A stretch of 64,000 nt of DNA from Nitratireductor mangrovi (GCF_007922615.2 NZ_CP042301.2:3642001-3706000); one strand, 5' to 3'; counted from the stretch's first letter, positions 1 through 9,783 are shown. Translations and numbers: made by a program. Notes: a model not told the origin generated them from the letters alone.

Positions 1-1
1 C

Positions 2-2401
2 GCCACCATCCGCTCGACCTTCAAGGATGCCGAGACCATCACCCGGCTCGACGGCAAGCAGGCGATCGCCATCGAGGTTTCCAAGCGCACCGGGGCCAAT
101 CTGGTCGAGACGGTCGACCGCGTGAAGGCCGTGGCCAACGAGTTTCAGGCGCTCTTGCCGGAGGGCGCCGAAGTCTCGTTCAGCCAGGACAAGTCGACCG
201 TCATCCGGCAGTTGCTCGGCGACCTCGAAAACAGTGTCCTGACCGCCGTCATCCTTGTTTTCGTGGTCATCCTCTATGCCCTTTCCGGCCGCGCATCGAT
301 GCTGATCGGCCTTGCCATTCCGGCCTCGTTCCTGATGGGCATCATGTGGCTGGCGCTGGCCGGCTACACGGTCAACATCGTCGTGCTGTTCTCGCTGATC
401 CTGGCCGTCGGCATGCTGGTCGACGACGCCATCATCGTCACCGAGTTCGCCGAACGGCGCATGTCGGAGGGCATGCCGAAAGGCGAAGCGTTCTCGCTCG
501 CCGCCAAGCGCATGGCGGGCCCGGTCGTCGCCGCGACCGCGACGCGCGTCGCCGCCTTCTCGCCGCTGCTGTTCTGGCCCGGCATCGTCGGCGAGTTCAT
601 GAAGTTCATGCCGATCACGCTGATCGTGACACTATCGTCCTCGCTGATCTACGCGCTCGTCTTTACGCCAGCGCTTGGTGCGCTGTTTGCCAAGCCGGTG
701 GTCGAGGAAGAGCAGCGCGATGGCTGGTATATGCGCTTTGCCCGCCGTGCCGTACGCCATCCCTTCATTGTCACCGCCGTCACCATCGCCGCCCTCGTGG
801 CAGTACCGATGGCTTATGGCACCTATGGCAAGGGCGTCGAGTTCTTCCCCAATGTCGAGCCGGAATACGGGCTGCTCTACGTGCATGCCCGCGGCAACCT
901 TTCGCTGGAAGAACAGGACGCGCTCGTGACCCAGGCGGAGGATCGCATCCTCGGCTGGCCCGGCATCAAGACCGTCTATACCCGTGTCGGCAGCGTCCGC
1001 GGCGGCGGTGCCGAGGTCGACGAGGACGTCGTCGGCGTGATCCAGTACGAATTCGTCGACTGGCGCGAACGCAAGCCGGCGACCCAGATACTCGATGATC
1101 TGCGTGTCGCCATGACCGGCATTCCGGGCGCCGATATCGAGGTGTCGGTTCCCGACGCCGGCCCGCCGACCGGCAAGGCGATCCAGATCCAGCTTTCGGC
1201 CGACGACCCTGAAGGTCTCGATCAGGTCGCGCAGAATGTCGCCGGCATGCTCGGCACCGTGCCCGATGTGATCGACATCGGCGACGGCCTGCCGCCACCC
1301 GGCATCGACTGGGAGATCAAAGTCGACCGCACCAAGGCGGCGCAATACGGCATCGGGCCCGGTTCGGTCGGCACCGTTGTGCAGCTGGTCACCACGGGAC
1401 TCAAGCTCTCCGACTACCGGCCGGCAGGTTCCGACGACGCCGTCGACATCCGCCTGCGCCTGCCCGAGGACCGGCGCACGCTGGCCAGCCTCGACCAACT
1501 GCGGGTCCAGACCGCGCAGGGCGCTGTGCCGATCTCGAACTTCGTCAGCCGCGAACCGGCCCAGCGCACCGGCATCCTGACCCGCATCGACGGTGTGCGC
1601 ACCATCACTGTCGACGCCGGTATTCGCGAGGGCGTTCAGGCCGACGCCGTGCGCCAGCAGGTCGTGGCCAATCTCGAAGAGATGAATCTGCCCGCCGACG
1701 GTATCCGCTGGAAGCTTGCCGGCGAGGACGAGGAACAGAAGGCCGCCGGCGAATTTCTTTCCAAGGCGTTCGGCGCCGCGATCTTCCTTATCTTCGTGGT
1801 GCTTCTTGCCTTGCTCAACAAGTTCATGTCGGTCGGACTGGTGCTTTCGGCGGTGGTAATGTCGACCATTGGCGTGCTGCTCGGCCTGCTGATCATGGAG
1901 CAGCCCTTCGGCGTCGTCATGACCGGCATCGGCATCATCGCGCTCGCCGGCGTGGTGGTGAACAACAACATCGTTCTCATCGACACCTATGACCGGCTGC
2001 GACAGGAAGGCTGGGACAAGATGGACGCGGTGCTGCAGACCTGCCGCGAGCGCGCCCGCCCGGTCGTGCTGACCGCGGTCACCGCGATCCTCGGCGTGTT
2101 GCCGATCGCCTTCGGCGTCAATCTCGAGATTCTCAATCACGAGACCACGTATGGCGCACCGTCGACACAATGGTGGATCGCGCTTTCCAGTGCCATCGTG
2201 TTCGGTCTCGCCTTCTCGACCGTGCTGACGCTGGTGGTGACGCCGTCGCTGCTGATGATCTTCACGCGCAGCAACAACTCCAGGGTCTACGCTTTCCTCA
2301 ACCGTATCTTCCGCCGCAGGAAAACGGCGGAAGATACGGACAAGAAGACCGCTACGCCCGACGTTGACACCTCGCAGGGCTACCCCAAGGCGGCGGAGTA
2401 G
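2..2401 (+). CDS. RND-family efflux pump inner-membrane permease (5' partial)
   Basis: Proton-driven resistance-nodulation-division permease that would work with a periplasmic adaptor and outer-membrane channel. The reading frame is open from base 2, so the gene starts outside the window and the first ATG at 122 is internal. Visible are the second half of the first porter domain, the transmembrane bundle with the proton-relay motif GMLVDDAIIV (Asp pair at 422-427), the large second periplasmic loop, and the second bundle (VVVNNNIVLIDTYDRLR, then ITAILGVLPIAFG-type segments). The tail is charged and cytoplasmic. Many members of this branch export drugs or hydrophobic compounds; the substrate cannot be told from sequence. 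The partner adaptor gene is presumably upstream, outside the window. Confidence 0.93.
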   Translation, partial: ATIRSTFKDAETITRLDGKQAIAIEVSKRTGANLVETVDRVKAVANEFQALLPEGAEVSFSQDKSTVIRQLLGDLENSVLTAVILVFVVILYALSGRASMLIGLAIPASFLMGIMWLALAGYTVNIVVLFSLILAVGMLVDDAIIVTEFAERRMSEGMPKGEAFSLAAKRMAGPVVAATATRVAAFSPLLFWPGIVGEFMKFMPITLIVTLSSSLIYALVFTPALGALFAKPVVEEEQRDGWYMRFARRAVRHPFIVTAVTIAALVAVPMAYGTYGKGVEFFPNVEPEYGLLYVHARGNLSLEEQDALVTQAEDRILGWPGIKTVYTRVGSVRGGGAEVDEDVVGVIQYEFVDWRERKPATQILDDLRVAMTGIPGADIEVSVPDAGPPTGKAIQIQLSADDPEGLDQVAQNVAGMLGTVPDVIDIGDGLPPPGIDWEIKVDRTKAAQYGIGPGSVGTVVQLVTTGLKLSDYRPAGSDDAVDIRLRLPEDRRTLASLDQLRVQTAQGAVPISNFVSREPAQRTGILTRIDGVRTITVDAGIREGVQADAVRQQVVANLEEMNLPADGIRWKLAGEDEEQKAAGEFLSKAFGAAIFLIFVVLLALLNKFMSVGLVLSAVVMSTIGVLLGLLIMEQPFGVVMTGIGIIALAGVVVNNNIVLIDTYDRLRQEGWDKMDAVLQTCRERARPVVLTAVTAILGVLPIAFGVNLEILNHETTYGAPSTQWWIALSSAIVFGLAFSTVLTLVVTPSLLMIFTRSNNSRVYAFLNRIFRRRKTAEDTDKKTATPDVDTSQGYPKAAE

Positions 2402-2494
2402 ACGTCGTATCCGGGACGTGACGCGCTGAAGATCGGGAACCTCCCGCCCTCCGGCGCATTGATGGCTATCATCCACACTTCCGGAGGCAGCATC

Positions 2495-2653
2495 ATGTCA
2501 CTCGGCACCATTCTGATCATCATCCTGATCCTGATCCTGCTCGGCGCAATTCCCGCCTGGCCCTATTCGCGCGGCTGGGGCTACGGTCCGTCCGGTATCG
2601 TCGGTGTCATCCTTCTGGTGCTGCTGATCCTGGCATTGCTGGGCCGGATCTAG
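2495..2653 (+). CDS. DUF3309-type small hydrophobic protein
   Basis: A 52-residue protein consisting of two hydrophobic segments (residues about 3-18 and 34-50) around a conserved-looking core PAWPYSRGWGYGPSG, which is the signature I associate with the DUF3309 family. The start at 2495 is preferred over the upstream ATG at 2459 because GGAGG lies at 2483-2487 with good spacing and family members begin with MSLGTIL-like sequence. Function is unknown; it is probably an inner-membrane peptide, often stress-associated in proteobacteria. It follows the RND pump gene by 93 bases and may or may not be cotranscribed with it. Confidence 0.8.
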   Translation: MSLGTILIIILILILLGAIPAWPYSRGWGYGPSGIVGVILLVLLILALLGRI

Positions 2654-2657
2654 CGCC

Positions 2658-3614
2658 TCACGCTGCTTTGCGCCGTTGGCTGTCGAGCCCAAGGTCGGCG
2701 ACCGCCTGCCTGATCGCGTCCGCCGGTTCGGTTTCGGCGAGGCCGCCAACCGTCGCCGCAAGCCTGGTACCGTCGAGCGAATGCGGCGTGCGCCAGAGGT
2801 AGGACATGATCGCCACCTCGCGCAGGATCGGCATCACCAGCCCGCCGGCGCGCAGCAGCGTCCAGGGCACGCCGCGACGCGTGAGGCCGCGGCCGATCGC
2901 TTTTTCCGTGGCAGCCTTGAATTGGCTGCCGGTCAGCGTGTGGCCGGCGAAGTGGAACCGCTGGAAAGCTCCTAGTTCGTGCCGCTTTTCCGCCAGCGCC
3001 ACGAAGGCACGGGCGAGATCCGGCAGGTAGGCGAAGGCGTGCGGCACGTCCATGGGCCCAGGCCAGGTGAAGATGTCCTTGCGCAGCTTGGCGAGGATGA
3101 AGATGTCGAGCCAGCTTTCCCGCTTGTGGCCGCCATAAAAGTCGCCGGCGCGCAGCACGATGGTCTGCACGCCCTTCTCCTCCGCGCGGCGGCGGAAAAG
3201 CTCCTCCATCGCGATGCGGATGCGCGCCTTCGGCGTCGACGCGACCTGCGGCGCGTCCTCGGCGGTGGCCATGCCGATGTCATGGCCGAAATTATAGACA
3301 TTGCCCGGCAGCAGATGGGTGGCACCGGCGGACTCTACCGCCGCGATGACGTTTTCGGCCATCGGCAGCACCTTTTCTTCCCATTCGGTATAGGTCGGGT
3401 TGAGCGTATTGAGCACGACATCGGCGCCCGCGCAGGCGGCGACCAACGACGCGCGGTCGAAGGCGTCGGCCTCCACCCACTCGACGCCCGGCGCGAGTTG
3501 CGCCCCCTTGGCGCCGCGCGCTACTCCCTTTGCGCGCCAACCGGCCTCGACGAAGGCTCGCGCCGCGGCATCGCCGATGCGGCCGGCAGCACCGAGAATG
3601 ACGATGGTTTTCAT
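2658..3614 (-). CDS. NAD-dependent epimerase/dehydratase family protein
   Basis: A 318-residue atypical short-chain dehydrogenase with the N-terminal Rossmann motif GAAGRIG (residues 8-14) in MKTIVILGAAGRIG. The classical YxxxK catalytic pair is not evident; a Tyr occurs in LPGNVYNFGHD, as in NmrA/epimerase-like proteins that use or only bind NAD(P). Start at 3614 has AAGGAG just upstream; longer versions of the frame run into the intergenic region. The gene is divergent from the LysR regulator at 3716, a common arrangement in which the regulator controls the neighbouring enzyme. Substrate is unknown. Confidence 0.82.
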   Translation of the reverse strand: MKTIVILGAAGRIGDAAARAFVEAGWRAKGVARGAKGAQLAPGVEWVEADAFDRASLVAACAGADVVLNTLNPTYTEWEEKVLPMAENVIAAVESAGATHLLPGNVYNFGHDIGMATAEDAPQVASTPKARIRIAMEELFRRRAEEKGVQTIVLRAGDFYGGHKRESWLDIFILAKLRKDIFTWPGPMDVPHAFAYLPDLARAFVALAEKRHELGAFQRFHFAGHTLTGSQFKAATEKAIGRGLTRRGVPWTLLRAGGLVMPILREVAIMSYLWRTPHSLDGTRLAATVGGLAETEPADAIRQAVADLGLDSQRRKAA

Positions 3615-3693
3615 GTCGGATCTCCTTGTGTTGTCGGCCCTAAGGTGATGTATCTGTTTCTGTATGGAAATCGCTGATTGGTGCACAAAGATC

Positions 3694-3707
3694 ATTCATT
3701 CTTGAAT
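3694..3707. promoter_or_regulatory. candidate LysR-type inverted repeat
   Basis: ATTCA-TTCT-TGAAT, a short inverted repeat 8 bases before the LysR start codon and inside the 101-base gap it shares with the divergent epimerase gene. LysR regulators commonly bind imperfect palindromes of the T-N11-A type in such gaps and repress their own gene. The arms are only 5 bases, so chance is possible. Confidence 0.3.
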
Positions 3708-3715
3708 AGGTCGAC

Positions 3716-4603
3716 ATGACCGAACTGGACTGGAACCTGATCCGATCCTTTGCGACGGTGGCAGAGACCGGCAGCCTGTCAGCAGCAGCACGCACGCTGT
3801 CATCCAGCCAGCCGACGCTGGGCCGGCACATTGCCGAACTGGAGCGCCGGCTCGGCGTCACGCTGTTCCGGCGCGGCCGTGGAGGCTACGCACTCACCGA
3901 CAAGGGTGAAGCGCTGCTCGGGCGAGCGCTAGCCATGCGCGAGCACGCAGCCGGCTTCTCGCGGCTCGCGCTTGGCGCTGTGGAACACGTGTCCGGCACG
4001 GTTCGCATTGCTGCCAGCGAGGTGATGTCGGCCTACGCCCTGCCCGCGATCCTGGCCGATCTTGCAGCGGAGGAACCGGGCATCGAGGTCGAGATCGTCG
4101 CCTCTAACCAGGTCGAAAACCTGCTGCGGCGTGACGCCGATATCGCGGTTCGCATGGTCGAGCCGACGCAGCTTGACCTGGTCGCGCGCAAGGTCGCAGA
4201 CATCCCGCTGGTCGCCTGTGCGGCCGTCTCCTATCTCGACCGTCGCGGTCGACTGTCTGGGCAGGAAGATCTTCCCGCCCATGACCTCGTCGGCTTCGAC
4301 CGCGACGACAGCATCATCGACGGCTTCGCGCAGTTCGGGCTCGACGTCGACCGCCACGCCTTCCGGTTTCGCACCGACAACCAGATCGTCTATTGGCAGG
4401 CGATCCTCGCCGGCAACGGCATCGGCTTCTTCCAGGAACCGCTGGTCGCGAACGAACCCCTGGTGGAGGCCCTGCTTCCCGATCTGCGGCTGCCGGCATT
4501 GCCGATGTGGCTCGCCATGCACCGCGACGTCAGGACCAGCGCGCGCGTCAGACGCACCGCGGATTTCCTCCATGAACGCCTGACGCGCTACGTCGCCGGC
4601 TGA
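3716..4603 (+). CDS. LysR-family transcriptional regulator
   Basis: 295 residues, typical LysR length. The N-terminal winged helix-turn-helix is clear (residues about 4-64: LIRSFATVAETGSLSAAA, then SQPTLGRHIAELERRLG and LFRRGRGGYALT). Residues about 90-290 form the periplasmic-binding-protein-like effector domain (VSGTVRIAASEVMSAYALP). It lies divergent from the epimerase gene, so that gene is the first candidate target. Its 3' end overlaps the convergent MFS gene by 16 bases. The inducer is unknown. Confidence 0.93.
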   Translation: MTELDWNLIRSFATVAETGSLSAAARTLSSSQPTLGRHIAELERRLGVTLFRRGRGGYALTDKGEALLGRALAMREHAAGFSRLALGAVEHVSGTVRIAASEVMSAYALPAILADLAAEEPGIEVEIVASNQVENLLRRDADIAVRMVEPTQLDLVARKVADIPLVACAAVSYLDRRGRLSGQEDLPAHDLVGFDRDDSIIDGFAQFGLDVDRHAFRFRTDNQIVYWQAILAGNGIGFFQEPLVANEPLVEALLPDLRLPALPMWLAMHRDVRTSARVRRTADFLHERLTRYVAG

Positions 4604-5775
4604 ACGGCGGCATCGGTCGCACGGAACTCCGCCGAGCGCGCCAGTCCCGCCATCAACACGACGACGACCAGCAGCACCGAAAGCGTCGCGAACACTGGCG
4701 CAAAACCTGTCCGCTCGCCAATGAAGCCGATGACGGATGGCGCCACCAGCAGCCCCGAATAGCCCATCGTCGTGACCAGGCTAAGTCCGGCGCCGGAAGA
4801 GATTCCGTCCTGGTTGCCGGCGGCCGAAAAAGCGATCGGCACCATGTTGGCGATGCCGAGCCCGGAGAACGCGAAGGCGACGATCGCCAGCAGCGGGCTG
4901 GGCGACAGGGCCGCGGTCAGCATGCCTGCCGCCGCCACCAGCCCGGACACGCGCAAGGTGGTGACCGCACCGAAGCGGTCGCGGACGGCATCGCCGGCAA
5001 ACCGCATCAGCGCCATGGCTCCGGAGAACCCGGCGAAAGCCCAGCCTGCCATCGCCAGCCCCGCGCCACGTTCCTCGCGCAGATAGAGCGCCGCCCAGTC
5101 GAGCACCGCGCCTTCCGGCACCATGGAGAACAGCGCGATGATGCCGACCAGATAGACCAGCGGCTGCCGCGGCAGCGAAAACCGTACGCCGCTGCTGGCC
5201 TCGGGTTCGGTTTCACCAGCAAGGAAGCGTATGGCGACGGCGGTGACGATGAAGGCTGCGGCCGTGACAATCACGGCATGGCCGAGATGACCCCAGGCGA
5301 CGATCGCCAGCCCGCCGAACCCGCCGCCGGCAAAGCCGCCGAGGCTCCAGAAGCCGTGCGAGGACGACATGATGGCGCGGCCCAGGCGCCGCTCCACCGC
5401 AACCGCATTCGCGTTCATCGAAACGTCGGTGCCGCCGATCAATGCGCCGAACAGCACCAGCGCGACCGCCGCCGACCACAGCCCCGGCGCTGCCGCCACG
5501 ATGAGCAATCCGAATGCACAGGCCAGCGCCAGCGCCCGCACCACCGCGCGCGAACCGTGACGAGAGATGAAGTAGCCCGCCGTCGGCATCGCCACCAGCG
5601 CCCCGGCGCCAAAGCCCAGGATCAGCAGTCCGAGCGTGAACTCGCCGATCGCGAGACGATCGAGCATGACGGGTATCTGAAGCGCCCACGAGCCGACGAG
5701 AAAACCGTTGACGAGGAAGATGGCCGCGACGGCCCAGCGGCCGCGGCGCAACGCCAAGCTCATCTTGTCAGCCAT
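4588..5775 (-). CDS. MFS transporter, YbjJ-like
   Basis: 395 residues with about twelve hydrophobic segments. The segment GGTDVSMNANAVAVERRLGR is characteristic of the YbjJ/FucP-like branch of the major facilitator superfamily, whose members are putative sugar or drug exporters of unproven substrate. I place the start at the ATG at 5775 (MADKMSLALRRGRWAV); a TTG at 5793 would add six residues. A perfect 16-base palindrome lies 32 bases upstream, suggesting control by a LacI-type repressor that is not encoded in the window. The 3' end overlaps the LysR gene. Confidence 0.88.
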   Translation of the reverse strand: MADKMSLALRRGRWAVAAIFLVNGFLVGSWALQIPVMLDRLAIGEFTLGLLILGFGAGALVAMPTAGYFISRHGSRAVVRALALACAFGLLIVAAAPGLWSAAVALVLFGALIGGTDVSMNANAVAVERRLGRAIMSSSHGFWSLGGFAGGGFGGLAIVAWGHLGHAVIVTAAAFIVTAVAIRFLAGETEPEASSGVRFSLPRQPLVYLVGIIALFSMVPEGAVLDWAALYLREERGAGLAMAGWAFAGFSGAMALMRFAGDAVRDRFGAVTTLRVSGLVAAAGMLTAALSPSPLLAIVAFAFSGLGIANMVPIAFSAAGNQDGISSGAGLSLVTTMGYSGLLVAPSVIGFIGERTGFAPVFATLSVLLVVVVLMAGLARSAEFRATDAAVQPAT

Positions 5776-5806
5776 AAGGGACGACTCCGGCAAAACAGCG
5801 ATCCAG

Positions 5807-5822
5807 CTTAAATCGATTTAAG
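5807..5822. promoter_or_regulatory. perfect palindrome, candidate LacI-family operator
   Basis: CTTAAATCGATTTAAG is a perfect 16-base palindrome with a central CG, the hallmark of LacI/GalR-family operators. It sits 32 bases before the MFS start codon, where it would overlap the promoter. In this GC-rich DNA such an AT-rich perfect palindrome is unlikely by chance. No LacI regulator gene is present in the window, so the cognate factor would act in trans. Confidence 0.6.
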
Positions 5823-5877
5823 TCATCATCAACGCGCTAGCTGCTGAAATCGGTTGGGCCAGTTGCAAGCCGCGGCC

Positions 5878-7101
5878 TCAACCTTGCCGGTTGCGTGCCG
5901 CCAGCGTCCTGAGCCGAAGCGCGTTGAGCCGGATGAAGCCCTCGGCGTCCTTCTGGTCATAGGCGCCGCGGTCGTCCTCGAAGGTCACCAGCGCGTCGGA
6001 GTAGAGCGATTTCGGCGAACGGCGGCCGGTGACGATGACATTGCCCTTGTAGAGTTTCAGCCGCACCTCGCCCTCGACGTCCTCCTGGCTCTTGTCGATC
6101 AGCGCCTGCAGCATCTCCCGCTCGGGCGAGAACCAGAAACCGTTGTAGATGAGTTCGGCGTAGCGCGGCATCAGCTCGTCCTTGAGATGCGCCGCGGCCC
6201 GGTCGAGCGTGATCGATTCCATCGCCCGGTGCGCGGTGATCAGGATCGTCCCGCCCGGCGTCTCGTATACGCCGCGCGATTTCATGCCGACGAAGCGGTT
6301 TTCGACCAGGTCGAGACGGCCGATGCCATTGTCATGGCCAAGCTCGTTGAGGGCGGTCAGCATGGCGGCCGGTGACTTCGCCTGACCATTGAGCGAGATC
6401 GCGTCGCCCTTCCTGAAGCCGATGGTGATCTCGGTCGGCGAGTCGGGTGCGTCCATCGGCGAGATGGTGCGCTGGTGAACATATTCGGGTGGCTCGACCC
6501 ATGGATCCTCCAGCACCTTGCCCTCGGAGGAAGAGTGCAGCAGGTTGGCGTCGACCGAGAACGGCGCCTCGCCGCGCTTGTCCTTGGCGATCGGGATCTG
6601 GTGCTTCTCGGCAAAATCGATCAAGGCGGTGCGCGATTTGAAATCCCAGTCGCGCCACGGCGCGATCACCTTGATGTCCGGGTTGAGCGCATAGGCGGAC
6701 AGTTCGAAGCGTACCTGATCGTTGCCCTTGCCGGTCGCGCCATGAGCGATTGCGTCGGCGCCGGTCTCCTCGGCGATCTCCACCAGGCGCTTGGAAATCA
6801 ACGGCCGCGCGATCGAAGTGCCTAGCAGGTAGGTGCCTTCGTAGAGTGCGTTGGCGCGGAACATCGGGAAGACGAAGTCCCGCACGAACTCCTCGCGCAC
6901 GTCCTCGATGTAGATCTGCTTGATACCCAGCAGCTCGGCTTTCTTGCGCGCCGGCTCGAGTTCACCGCCCTGCCCTAGGTCGGCAGTAAAGGTCACGACT
7001 TCGGCGCCCAACTCCGTTTGCAGCCATTTGAGGATGATCGAGGTGTCAAGCCCGCCCGAATAGGCAAGAACCACCTTCTTGACGTCTTTCCACTTGGTCA
7101 T
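5878..7101 (-). CDS. argG: argininosuccinate synthase
   Basis: ATP-dependent ligation of citrulline and aspartate to argininosuccinate, the penultimate step of arginine synthesis, in the cytosol. 407 residues, the normal length. The N-terminal ATP-pyrophosphatase P-loop AYSGGLDTS is at residues 13-21, followed by [22 protein letters not shown] and the [13 protein letters not shown] segment are also family signatures. The open frame extends upstream to 7338 but the true start is ATG 7101 ([17 protein letters not shown]). It is transcribed alone here and is divergent from the next gene. Confidence 0.98.
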   Translation of the reverse strand: MTKWKDVKKVVLAYSGGLDTSIILKWLQTELGAEVVTFTADLGQGGELEPARKKAELLGIKQIYIEDVREEFVRDFVFPMFRANALYEGTYLLGTSIARPLISKRLVEIAEETGADAIAHGATGKGNDQVRFELSAYALNPDIKVIAPWRDWDFKSRTALIDFAEKHQIPIAKDKRGEAPFSVDANLLHSSSEGKVLEDPWVEPPEYVHQRTISPMDAPDSPTEITIGFRKGDAISLNGQAKSPAAMLTALNELGHDNGIGRLDLVENRFVGMKSRGVYETPGGTILITAHRAMESITLDRAAAHLKDELMPRYAELIYNGFWFSPEREMLQALIDKSQEDVEGEVRLKLYKGNVIVTGRRSPKSLYSDALVTFEDDRGAYDQKDAEGFIRLNALRLRTLAARNRQG

Positions 7102-7305
7102 GGGATGTCTTTCGTGCTGGCCGGCGCCTGGCAAGCTGCGGCGCCCTTTGAAAATCCGGCTGACCTTTACTGGCGAACACAGCGCCGGGCAAGGCCGCCG
7201 CCGGGGCCGTTCCGTCGCTGCGGCCTCGTGACCGTGTCGGTCGGATTTGCTCTCCATCCATGACCGGCTAATGTTTTGCGGGGCCGATTCGCGACGGCAG
7301 AGGCA

Positions 7306-8208
7306 ATGGGACAGACGAACTTTCAACGCGCTGGGCACGCGTCAGCTCAGGCTGGCGGATGGCTGGCTTTTCTTTCGACGGCAATGCTCCTTGGGGCGAC
7401 GGCGGCAGCCGCCGCTTCCGATCGCTGGAGTGTCGCGGCGATCGGCGCCGTCGCGTTCGCACCCATCCCGGTCGATGCGCGCGGGGTGGACGCCTTGCAG
7501 CTCGATTGCCGGGAACAGCGCTGGACCATGCTGTTGCGCACCAATGGCGACTTCGCCGCGCCCGATCCGCTTGGCGCGGCAGCGCTCAGGATCGACCGCT
7601 CGGACTTCGAACTGGAGCCGACCCTGTCGCCGCGCGGCATCGAATTGCGCGTGCCTCGCGACCTGCTCGACCCGCTGAAGAGTGGCGGCGCCATGACCGT
7701 CAGTCTGGGCGACGGCGAGACGCGCGCCTTCGCGCGGCTGTCGTTGCGCGGCTCGCGCAACGCTATTGAGGCCATCGCTCCGCTGTGCACGCCGCGCGAC
7801 ATGTCGGCCTACGAACTGGTGGCGCTTGAGGATGCCGGCGAAGCCGTGGATACCGGGCGGGAACTGCTTGCCGCCGAGATCAGGCGCTTCAAGCAGTTCG
7901 CGGGGCAGGAACCGGAGATCAGGGCCGGCTTGCTCGAATTTCCCGGTGAACGAAGGCTGCTCGTCGCTTCGCTGTGCGGGGCCAGTTCCTATTTCGGCGA
8001 TACCGGCTGCAACGTCACAGTTCACGCCAGCAGCACCTACGCGCCCGAATGGCGCGAGGTGTACAATACCGAGGGCGTCGCCATACACCTCGATCGCGCC
8101 AGTTTCTCGGGCGGCTGGCCGCGGCTGGTGACGCTGCCGCCCGGCGAGGACGAAGAGTTCGTCTGGTCCTGGGACGGCGAGACCTACGCGCTGCTGTCGC
8201 CCGAATAG
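7306..8208 (+). CDS. exported protein of unknown function
   Basis: 300 residues from ATG 7306, which has AGAGG just upstream; a TTG at 7276 would add ten residues. An N-terminal hydrophobic stretch ([22 protein letters not shown]) looks like a signal peptide, so the protein is probably periplasmic. Four cysteines are visible (DCREQRW, PLCTPRD, SLCGASS, GCNVTV), which could form two disulfides. I do not recognise the fold; the composition is that of a globular beta-rich protein. It stands alone between argG (divergent) and the TRAP operon (convergent). Confidence 0.75.
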   Translation: MGQTNFQRAGHASAQAGGWLAFLSTAMLLGATAAAAASDRWSVAAIGAVAFAPIPVDARGVDALQLDCREQRWTMLLRTNGDFAAPDPLGAAALRIDRSDFELEPTLSPRGIELRVPRDLLDPLKSGGAMTVSLGDGETRAFARLSLRGSRNAIEAIAPLCTPRDMSAYELVALEDAGEAVDTGRELLAAEIRRFKQFAGQEPEIRAGLLEFPGERRLLVASLCGASSYFGDTGCNVTVHASSTYAPEWREVYNTEGVAIHLDRASFSGGWPRLVTLPPGEDEEFVWSWDGETYALLSPE

Positions 8209-8215
8209 GACGCGA

Positions 8216-8389
8216 TCAATGCCGGGGGCGACCGCGCACCAGCTGCCGCCACATGTCGTAGCCGGCGAGCCCCAGCCCGATCAGGCAGGCGACATAGAGA
8301 TCGACGCGGTTGACCTTGACCGCGATGATCGCGAGGAAAGCCGCCAGCAAAGCAAAGGCCAAAAGGGCCAGGATGCGGTCGACAATCAT
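8216..8389 (-). CDS. 57-residue two-helix membrane peptide at the end of the TRAP operon
   Basis: An open frame on the minus strand encodes MIVDRILALLAFALLAAF, then LAIIAVKVNRVDLYVACLIG and LGLAGYDMWRQLVRG, i.e. two hydrophobic segments followed by a basic C terminus. AAGGGA lies about 8 bases before ATG 8389. It begins 41 bases after the dctM stop on the same strand, so it is probably the last gene of the TRAP operon. Function is unknown; a small accessory membrane protein is the simplest guess. It is easily missed because of its length. Confidence 0.65.
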   Translation of the reverse strand: MIVDRILALLAFALLAAFLAIIAVKVNRVDLYVACLIGLGLAGYDMWRQLVRGRPRH

Positions 8390-8430
8390 GAGTCAGTTCC
8401 CTTGCCGGGGTCGCGTGTCACGGTCATTCG

Positions 8431-9783
8431 TCATCGTCCATAGAAGAGTTTCGGCAGCGCGTGCACGATGTCGGGCAGCACGTAGAGCACGACCATGGTG
8501 ATGAACACCATGAAGACATAGGGCAGCGAACCGGAGAATATCTGCGTCAGGCGCACATGCGGCGGCGCGATCCCCTTCAGATAATAGGCCGACATCGCCA
8601 TCGGCGGCGTCAGGAACGAGGTCTGCAGGTTGAGCGCGATCAGGATGCCGAAGAACAGCGGGTCGATATCGAACAGCGGCAGCAGCGGCAGGAAGATCGG
8701 CACGAAGATGATGATGATCTCCGACCATTCCAGCGGCCAGCCCAGCAGGAAGATGATGATCTGTGCGAGGATCAGGAACTGCAGCGGCGTCAGTTCCATG
8801 CCGACGACGAAGTCACGCACGATGTGTTCGCCGCCGAGATAGGAGAACACCGAGGCGAAGGTCCATGAACCGACGAACAGCCAGCACACCATCGCCGTGG
8901 TGCGCACCGTCAGGTAGACAGATTCTCTCAGCCTGTCCCAGGTGAGCGCCCGGTAGGCGGCCGCGAGCAGCAGCCCGCCGAGCGCGCCGATGGCGGCCGC
9001 TTCCGAGGGCGTGGCCAGCCCGAACAGGATCGCGCCCAGCACCGACAGGATCAGGATCGCCAGCGGGAAGAACGAGGTCAAAAGCATGACGATGAGCTTC
9101 GCCAGCGGAATGGGTTCTTCCGGCTCCTCCGGCCGCGGCGCCAGCGATGGCTGCAGCGCCGCGCGCCCGACGATGTAGATCAGATACATGCCTGCGAGCA
9201 GGAAGCCGGGCAGCAACGCGCCGGCATAAAGCCGCACGATCGAGACGCCGGATGCGGCCGCATAGACGATCAGCATGATCGACGGCGGAATCAGGATGCC
9301 GAGCGTGCCGCCGGCGCAAATCACCCCGGCAGCGAAGCGCTCGTCGTAGCGCGCCCTGAGCATCGCCGGGAACGCCAGCAGGCCCATCAGCGTCACCACC
9401 GCGCCGACAATGCCGGTGGCGGTGGCGAACAGCGCGCAGGTGATCAGCGCGGCAACCGCCATCGAGCCCGGCAGTCGCCGGCTGGCCACGCTCAGTGTCT
9501 CGAACAGCCGGTCGACGATGTTGGCGCGCTCGACGATGTAACCCATGAACAAGAACAGCGGGATCGCCGTCAGCACGTCGTTGGCCATTACCGAATAGGT
9601 CTGGTTGACGAACAGGTCGAATATCCTGTTGTCGAACAGCGTGCGCATGCGCTCGGCGTCGAAATAGGCGTAGTAGCCAAAGCCGATGCCCATCGCCATC
9701 AGGGTGAAGGCGATCGGAAAGCCGAGCATGATCAGGAAGATGAACAGGCCGAGCATGAAGATCGCGATCTGCGGGTCGGTCAT
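8431..9783 (-). CDS. dctM: TRAP transporter large permease
   Basis: 450 residues with roughly twelve or more hydrophobic segments, the size and character of the DctM/YiaN large membrane subunit of tripartite ATP-independent periplasmic transporters, which uses a sodium or proton gradient to import organic acids. Family-typical stretches include GGTLGILIPPSIMLIVYAAA and FLTPPMAMSAYYLKG. The start overlaps the dctQ stop by four bases (ATGA), indicating translational coupling. A 57-residue membrane peptide follows. Confidence 0.95.
   Translation of the reverse strand: MTDPQIAIFMLGLFIFLIMLGFPIAFTLMAMGIGFGYYAYFDAERMRTLFDNRIFDLFVNQTYSVMANDVLTAIPLFLFMGYIVERANIVDRLFETLSVASRRLPGSMAVAALITCALFATATGIVGAVVTLMGLLAFPAMLRARYDERFAAGVICAGGTLGILIPPSIMLIVYAAASGVSIVRLYAGALLPGFLLAGMYLIYIVGRAALQPSLAPRPEEPEEPIPLAKLIVMLLTSFFPLAILILSVLGAILFGLATPSEAAAIGALGGLLLAAAYRALTWDRLRESVYLTVRTTAMVCWLFVGSWTFASVFSYLGGEHIVRDFVVGMELTPLQFLILAQIIIFLLGWPLEWSEIIIIFVPIFLPLLPLFDIDPLFFGILIALNLQTSFLTPPMAMSAYYLKGIAPPHVRLTQIFSGSLPYVFMVFITMVVLYVLPDIVHALPKLFYGR

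Noticed and set aside
632..2476. 614-residue minus frame across the RND pump
   Set aside because: Shadow of a high-GC gene; no start signal and no membrane segments, while the plus frame shows the RND proton-relay motif.
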